Assembly (NCBI GenBank): GCA_028065135.1
Contig: JAPTWR010000209.1
Coordinates: forward strand, 1-7,825
DNA from: Acidithiobacillus sp.
GTDB taxonomy: Bacteria; Pseudomonadota; Gammaproteobacteria; Acidithiobacillales; Acidithiobacillaceae
Length of the DNA: 7,825 bases
Reading direction: 5' to 3'
Of this stretch, positions 5,904-7,825 are shown in pieces. The position numbers and the translations under genes were made by a program. A model generated the notes under the pieces. That model saw nothing but the letters and a program-made list of their open reading frames with translations, was not told the DNA's origin and did no database searches. Position 1 is the first letter of the stretch. Each line of letters opens with the position of its first letter.

Positions 5904-6341
5904 TTATTTTTCCGGCCAATCTTTTCCATAAAGTCTCTCGCCTTGTTTCTGGTGTTGCAGGTAGTCTTCATAGGATGGAATCATCTTCAATTCCAAACCG
6001 ATGAATGGGCGAGGCTCGGCCAACACTTTATCTCGGTACTCAGAAAGTTCTGGATGCCGCTCCAAAAATGCGGCCATTTCCCCTAGTTTGTCCGGCGGAA
6101 TGGGTTTGTACTGATCATAATTGTCCTTGGAGAAAGCTACTCGAGGAGCTTCCAATGTCATCCATATGATAAGAGATACCGCTATGGATAAAACATGCGG
6201 ATGGAATGTTCCCCATATCAAATAGATGGTCGATGCCGATATGGCAGCCGCAAAAATGGAATAAATGAGGAGAGTCAATGTGATCATGTTCTTTTTCCTC
6301 TTGATTTCCGCGCTGGTCAGCGGTCTCTCATAGAAATTCAT
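5904..6341 (-). CDS. Small two-helix membrane protein of unknown function
   Basis: I do not recognise this 145-residue protein. The start at 6341 is well supported: GGAGGG (6352-6347) lies five bases before the ATG. A short basic N-terminus (AEIKRKKN at 11-18) precedes a hydrophobic segment at about 19-43. A second follows at about 49-63 (VLSIAVSLIIWMTLE). A charged soluble tail from about 65 contains FLERHPELSEYRDKVLAEPR (92-111) and ends YGKDWPEK. The basic N-terminus suggests the N-terminus faces the cytoplasm, which would put the tail on the same side. There are no cysteines or heme motifs. It lies upstream of the pet operon on the same strand, but over 600 bases and candidate terminators separate them, so it is probably a separate transcript. 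Confidence 0.8.
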   Translation of the reverse strand: MNFYERPLTSAEIKRKKNMITLTLLIYSIFAAAISASTIYLIWGTFHPHVLSIAVSLIIWMTLEAPRVAFSKDNYDQYKPIPPDKLGEMAAFLERHPELSEYRDKVLAEPRPFIGLELKMIPSYEDYLQHQKQGERLYGKDWPEK

Positions 6342-6885
6342 AGCATCCCTCCGACTTTACGAGTTAGTTATTTCAGTGTGATTATGGAGCAACGATGGAT
6401 CCCCCGCTCATGGATATGAAGACTACGCGATTTTTGCCGACCAACATTCCGTGGTCATCCCGCACGTTGGAGGCTCCTCGCTCGAAGTCTAAAGACCCGT
6501 TGGATAGCATGTGCGAGCGAAGGTGCCGACACGTCGACCGCCAAACCCCCGCCAAGATGAGTCCCACTCCGCCATTGCTTCCAACATGGAAGCAGCGGCA
6601 GCGAAGATGTCGTCGGCCACCGCATCGCATGCGTGGGTCATCCGATCAAAAAACAAATGAAGGATCATAGCCCTCTGCCGTTGATTCATCTCTGAAAATA
6701 GTCACATTGACTCCATCACCGGAGGGTCAAAAAACCACCGCGCGCTACGCCAGCAGAAAATTTGATGGAAGTATAAACCGAATCAGAAAGGGAGAGAACT
6801 TACCTGAAATCCTAGATGCCCGCCCAAGTAAGGTCGGCGTCAAATACGAATTAAGGAAGGACACCCAAAATCGGGTTGGCGGTCC

Positions 6886-6924
6886 GACGAGAGCCGCACC
6901 CATGTGGTGCGTGTGCGTTTCGTC
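6886..6924. repeat. Stem-loop in the divergent intergenic region
   Basis: CGCACC (6895-6900) pairs perfectly with GGTGCG (6906-6911) around CATGT. An outer stem GACGA (6886-6890) / TCGTC (6920-6924) encloses it with an asymmetric internal loop. No T-run follows. I compared it with a group II intron domain V and it does not fit. The function is unknown. Confidence 0.4.
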
Positions 6925-7044
6925 AACGCAACTGATGGCCTTTGAGTGAGCCCCGAGGGCTGGACGAGTTCATCTTATTGATTCAACATAAGCACCGTAG
7001 CGGTACACACGCCGTTATCCCTTTCCCGATAAAGGCTCCGCTTC

Positions 7045-7073
7045 TTTTTGTATCAAACCGGGATCTTTATACT
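7045..7073 (+). promoter_or_regulatory. Possible promoter for dsrE
   Basis: TATACT (7068-7073) is a good -10. The best upstream partner, TTTTTG (7045-7050, 17-base spacer), is a poor -35. TTGTAT (7048-7053) with TACTAT (7070-7075) is an alternative at 16 bases. It would give a leader of about 105 bases. Confidence 0.3.
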
Positions 7074-7093
7074 ATCTTTAGAACCATGGGGCT

Positions 7094-7107
7094 CCTCGAG
7101 GTTAACC
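7094..7107. promoter_or_regulatory. Two overlapping 8-base palindromes in the dsrE leader
   Basis: CCTCGAGG (7094-7101) and GGTTAACC (7100-7107) are each perfect palindromes and share two bases. They sit just downstream of the candidate -10, where an operator would act. The role is inferred from position only. Confidence 0.25.
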
Positions 7108-7184
7108 CTCTGGCTAGGTCAACACGGATAATCTCAGTCCAACAACGTGGAGAAGGTGCCCAACATAGTCTACAAGGAGCTCTC

Positions 7185-7571
7185 ATGCCGAAACTATTTA
7201 TCATTTGCTTGAGCGGACAACGGGAAAAGCTGCAGTTTGCCGCCATGACCGCCTCCGTTGCCGCGGTGTCAGGGACGGAGGTGTCCGTTTTCGCCTCCAT
7301 GAATGCTTTTCCATTCTTCATCCGGGGGCATGATAAGGAAGCACCTGCCGAAGGCCATATGGGGGAAATCCTGGCACAGAAGCACATCCCTTCCTTTTAC
7401 CAGATTTTTGAGCAAGCGGTAGACCTTGGCGACGCCAAGATCTACGCCTGCTCCATGGCCATGGACATCCTGGGAATCCAGAAAGCGGAACTAGAACCCA
7501 TTGTCTCTGGTCTCATGGGACTCACTAAGTTTTTGAGTGATGCGGAAGGAGCACAGATCCTTACCTTTTAA
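7185..7571 (+). CDS. dsrE: DsrE-family sulfur carrier protein (DsrE3-like)
   Basis: DsrE-family proteins are small cytoplasmic thiol proteins that pass sulfane sulfur between rhodanese, TusA and the Hdr-like sulfur-oxidising system. The ATG at 7185 is preceded by AAGGAG (7174-7179) at five bases, giving 128 residues; the frame is open further upstream but that extension looks non-coding. The N-terminus [20 protein letters not shown] and the [11 protein letters not shown] strand (26-36) fit the fold. [13 protein letters not shown] (85-97) places the likely sulfur-carrying Cys89 in the family's ACxMAMD context. A second cysteine is Cys8. The C-terminus [13 protein letters not shown] is complete. 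A TusA-like remnant follows 38 bases later. In related sulfur oxidisers dsrE and tusA neighbour rhd and hdr genes. The subgroup is inferred. Confidence 0.92.
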   Translation: MPKLFIICLSGQREKLQFAAMTASVAAVSGTEVSVFASMNAFPFFIRGHDKEAPAEGHMGEILAQKHIPSFYQIFEQAVDLGDAKIYACSMAMDILGIQKAELEPIVSGLMGLTKFLSDAEGAQILTF

Positions 7572-7608
7572 CAACTACACGGGGATCAGGAGACGCCAAG
7601 AGTCGTAG

Positions 7609-7825
7609 ATGCACGTGGGCGGCACCTTGGAACTTCTGTCCACGGATACCGGCTCCGCCGCCGATGTCCCGGAGTGGGTCAAAATGAACTGCTCCGTGAG
7701 CAGGAAAGCTTGTTGGAAACCGGCATCGTGTTCCATATAAATCCCGTGGAAGAATTCCATTTCGCTGAGAATCTCGTCAAGTGCAAGAGCGGCGGGGTCG
7801 CATTGCCATCACCGTGGGTCTGCCG
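7609..7825 (+). pseudogene. tusA: Broken TusA-like sulfurtransferase gene (N-terminal half missing, frameshifted)
   Basis: TusA is an 80-residue sulfur carrier whose active Cys lies in an N-terminal CPxP motif. From ATG 7609 the frame reads MHVGGTLELLSTDTGSAADV then PEWVKM, the middle of TusA (its usual DPGS turn). The next expected segment, (G)NELL, appears one frame over from 7683 (NELLREQESLLETGIVFHIN). The first frame ends at TAA 7738-7740, while the second runs off the window. No CPxP or Cys coding sequence exists between the dsrE stop and 7609, although AGGAG at 7588-7592 looks like an old ribosome site. So the gene has at least two lesions. The identity rests on about 35 residues. A sequencing error could explain the frameshift, but not the missing N-terminal half. 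Confidence 0.7.

Larger units (their letters stand above)
6342..7184. other. Long non-coding or decayed stretch between the membrane protein gene and dsrE
   Basis: The flanking genes diverge, so both promoters should lie here. Several open frames exist on both strands (for example 6489-6689 minus and 6707-6949 plus), but none has a clear ribosome site, a recognisable domain or consistent frame use. I see a strong hairpin (6886-6924), a possible dsrE promoter (7045-7073) and two overlapping palindromes (7094-7107). I found no tRNA or insertion sequence ends. Confidence 0.5.

Noticed and set aside
5500..5919. 139-codon minus-strand frame upstream of cycA1
   Set aside because: It covers both strong hairpins and the stop of the well-supported membrane protein gene, has no ribosome site and has an implausible composition.
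5699..6003. Plus-strand frame starting MRLGALLEPGNGRPEKHLSS, TGA after 30 codons, then open again in the same frame
   Set aside because: It reads somewhat like protein, but I know no family for it; there is no ribosome site and it runs antisense into the membrane protein gene. Kept only as a possible decayed fragment.
6489..6689. 66-codon minus-strand frame MNQRQRAMILHLFFDRMTHA...
   Set aside because: The Ala-rich stretch looks protein-like, but it has no ribosome site, competes with other frames of equal length and has no known match.
6886..6924. Group II intron domain V
   Set aside because: The GAGCCG start is suggestive, but the stem lengths, bulge and loop do not match the 34-base domain V fold, and no maturase is present.
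6707..6949. 80-codon plus-strand frame upstream of dsrE
   Set aside because: It starts at a TTG without a ribosome site, and its end lies in the 6886-6924 hairpin; no domain recognised.
6942..7184. Extended N-terminus for dsrE from an upstream start
   Set aside because: The extension covers the candidate promoter and palindromes, while the ATG at 7185 has an ideal AAGGAG and matches the family length.
7575..7760. Minus-strand frame MEFFHGIYMEHDAGFQQAFL... at the right end
   Set aside because: It reads acceptably as protein, but it is antisense to the TusA-like segment, whose GGTLELLSTD and NELL motifs are more specific; there is no ribosome site.

Overview
The window looks like chromosome from an acidophilic iron- and sulfur-oxidising bacterium, most likely Acidithiobacillus or a close relative. 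The main evidence is a minus-strand run of diheme cytochrome c4, short-chain dehydrogenase, Rieske protein, cytochrome b and cytochrome c1. This is the gene order of the petI (cycA1-sdrA-petA1-petB1-petC1) operon known from Acidithiobacillus ferrooxidans. A DsrE-family sulfur carrier gene and a broken TusA-like gene lie on the other strand at the right end and fit a sulfur oxidiser. The genus is inferred from gene order and protein motifs; no search was possible.

Layout, left to right. Positions 1-370 (minus) hold the first 123 codons of resB, a cytochrome c maturation factor, cut by the window edge. Positions 371-986 hold no convincing gene but are dense in stem-loops, including a terminator-like structure for the pet operon. 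Positions 987-5239 (minus) hold the five-gene pet operon, transcribed cycA1 to petC. Junctions are tight (8-base overlap cyc/sdr, 29-base gap petA/petB, 4-base overlap petB/petC), except for 96 bases between sdr and petA. Positions 5240-5903 hold the pet leader and promoter region, a C8-loop hairpin and a strong nested hairpin. Positions 5904-6341 (minus) encode a small unrecognised membrane protein. Positions 6342-7184 hold no credible gene. Positions 7185-7571 (plus) encode a complete DsrE-family protein, and 7609-7825 (plus) is a TusA-like remnant.

How the parts fit: the diheme c4 and the bc1 subunits form an electron path between periplasmic carriers and the quinone pool. In A. ferrooxidans this pet cluster is associated with uphill electron flow from Fe(II) towards NAD. 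ResB would help attach the three covalent c-hemes made by this locus (two in CycA1, one in PetC). The most unusual features are: a short-chain dehydrogenase with Asp in place of its catalytic Ser; a Rieske protein with two conserved cluster-loop glycines replaced by cysteine; a cytochrome b with PPWY instead of PEWY and b6-like heme-ligand spacing; and a TusA gene that has lost its active-site half and is frameshifted.
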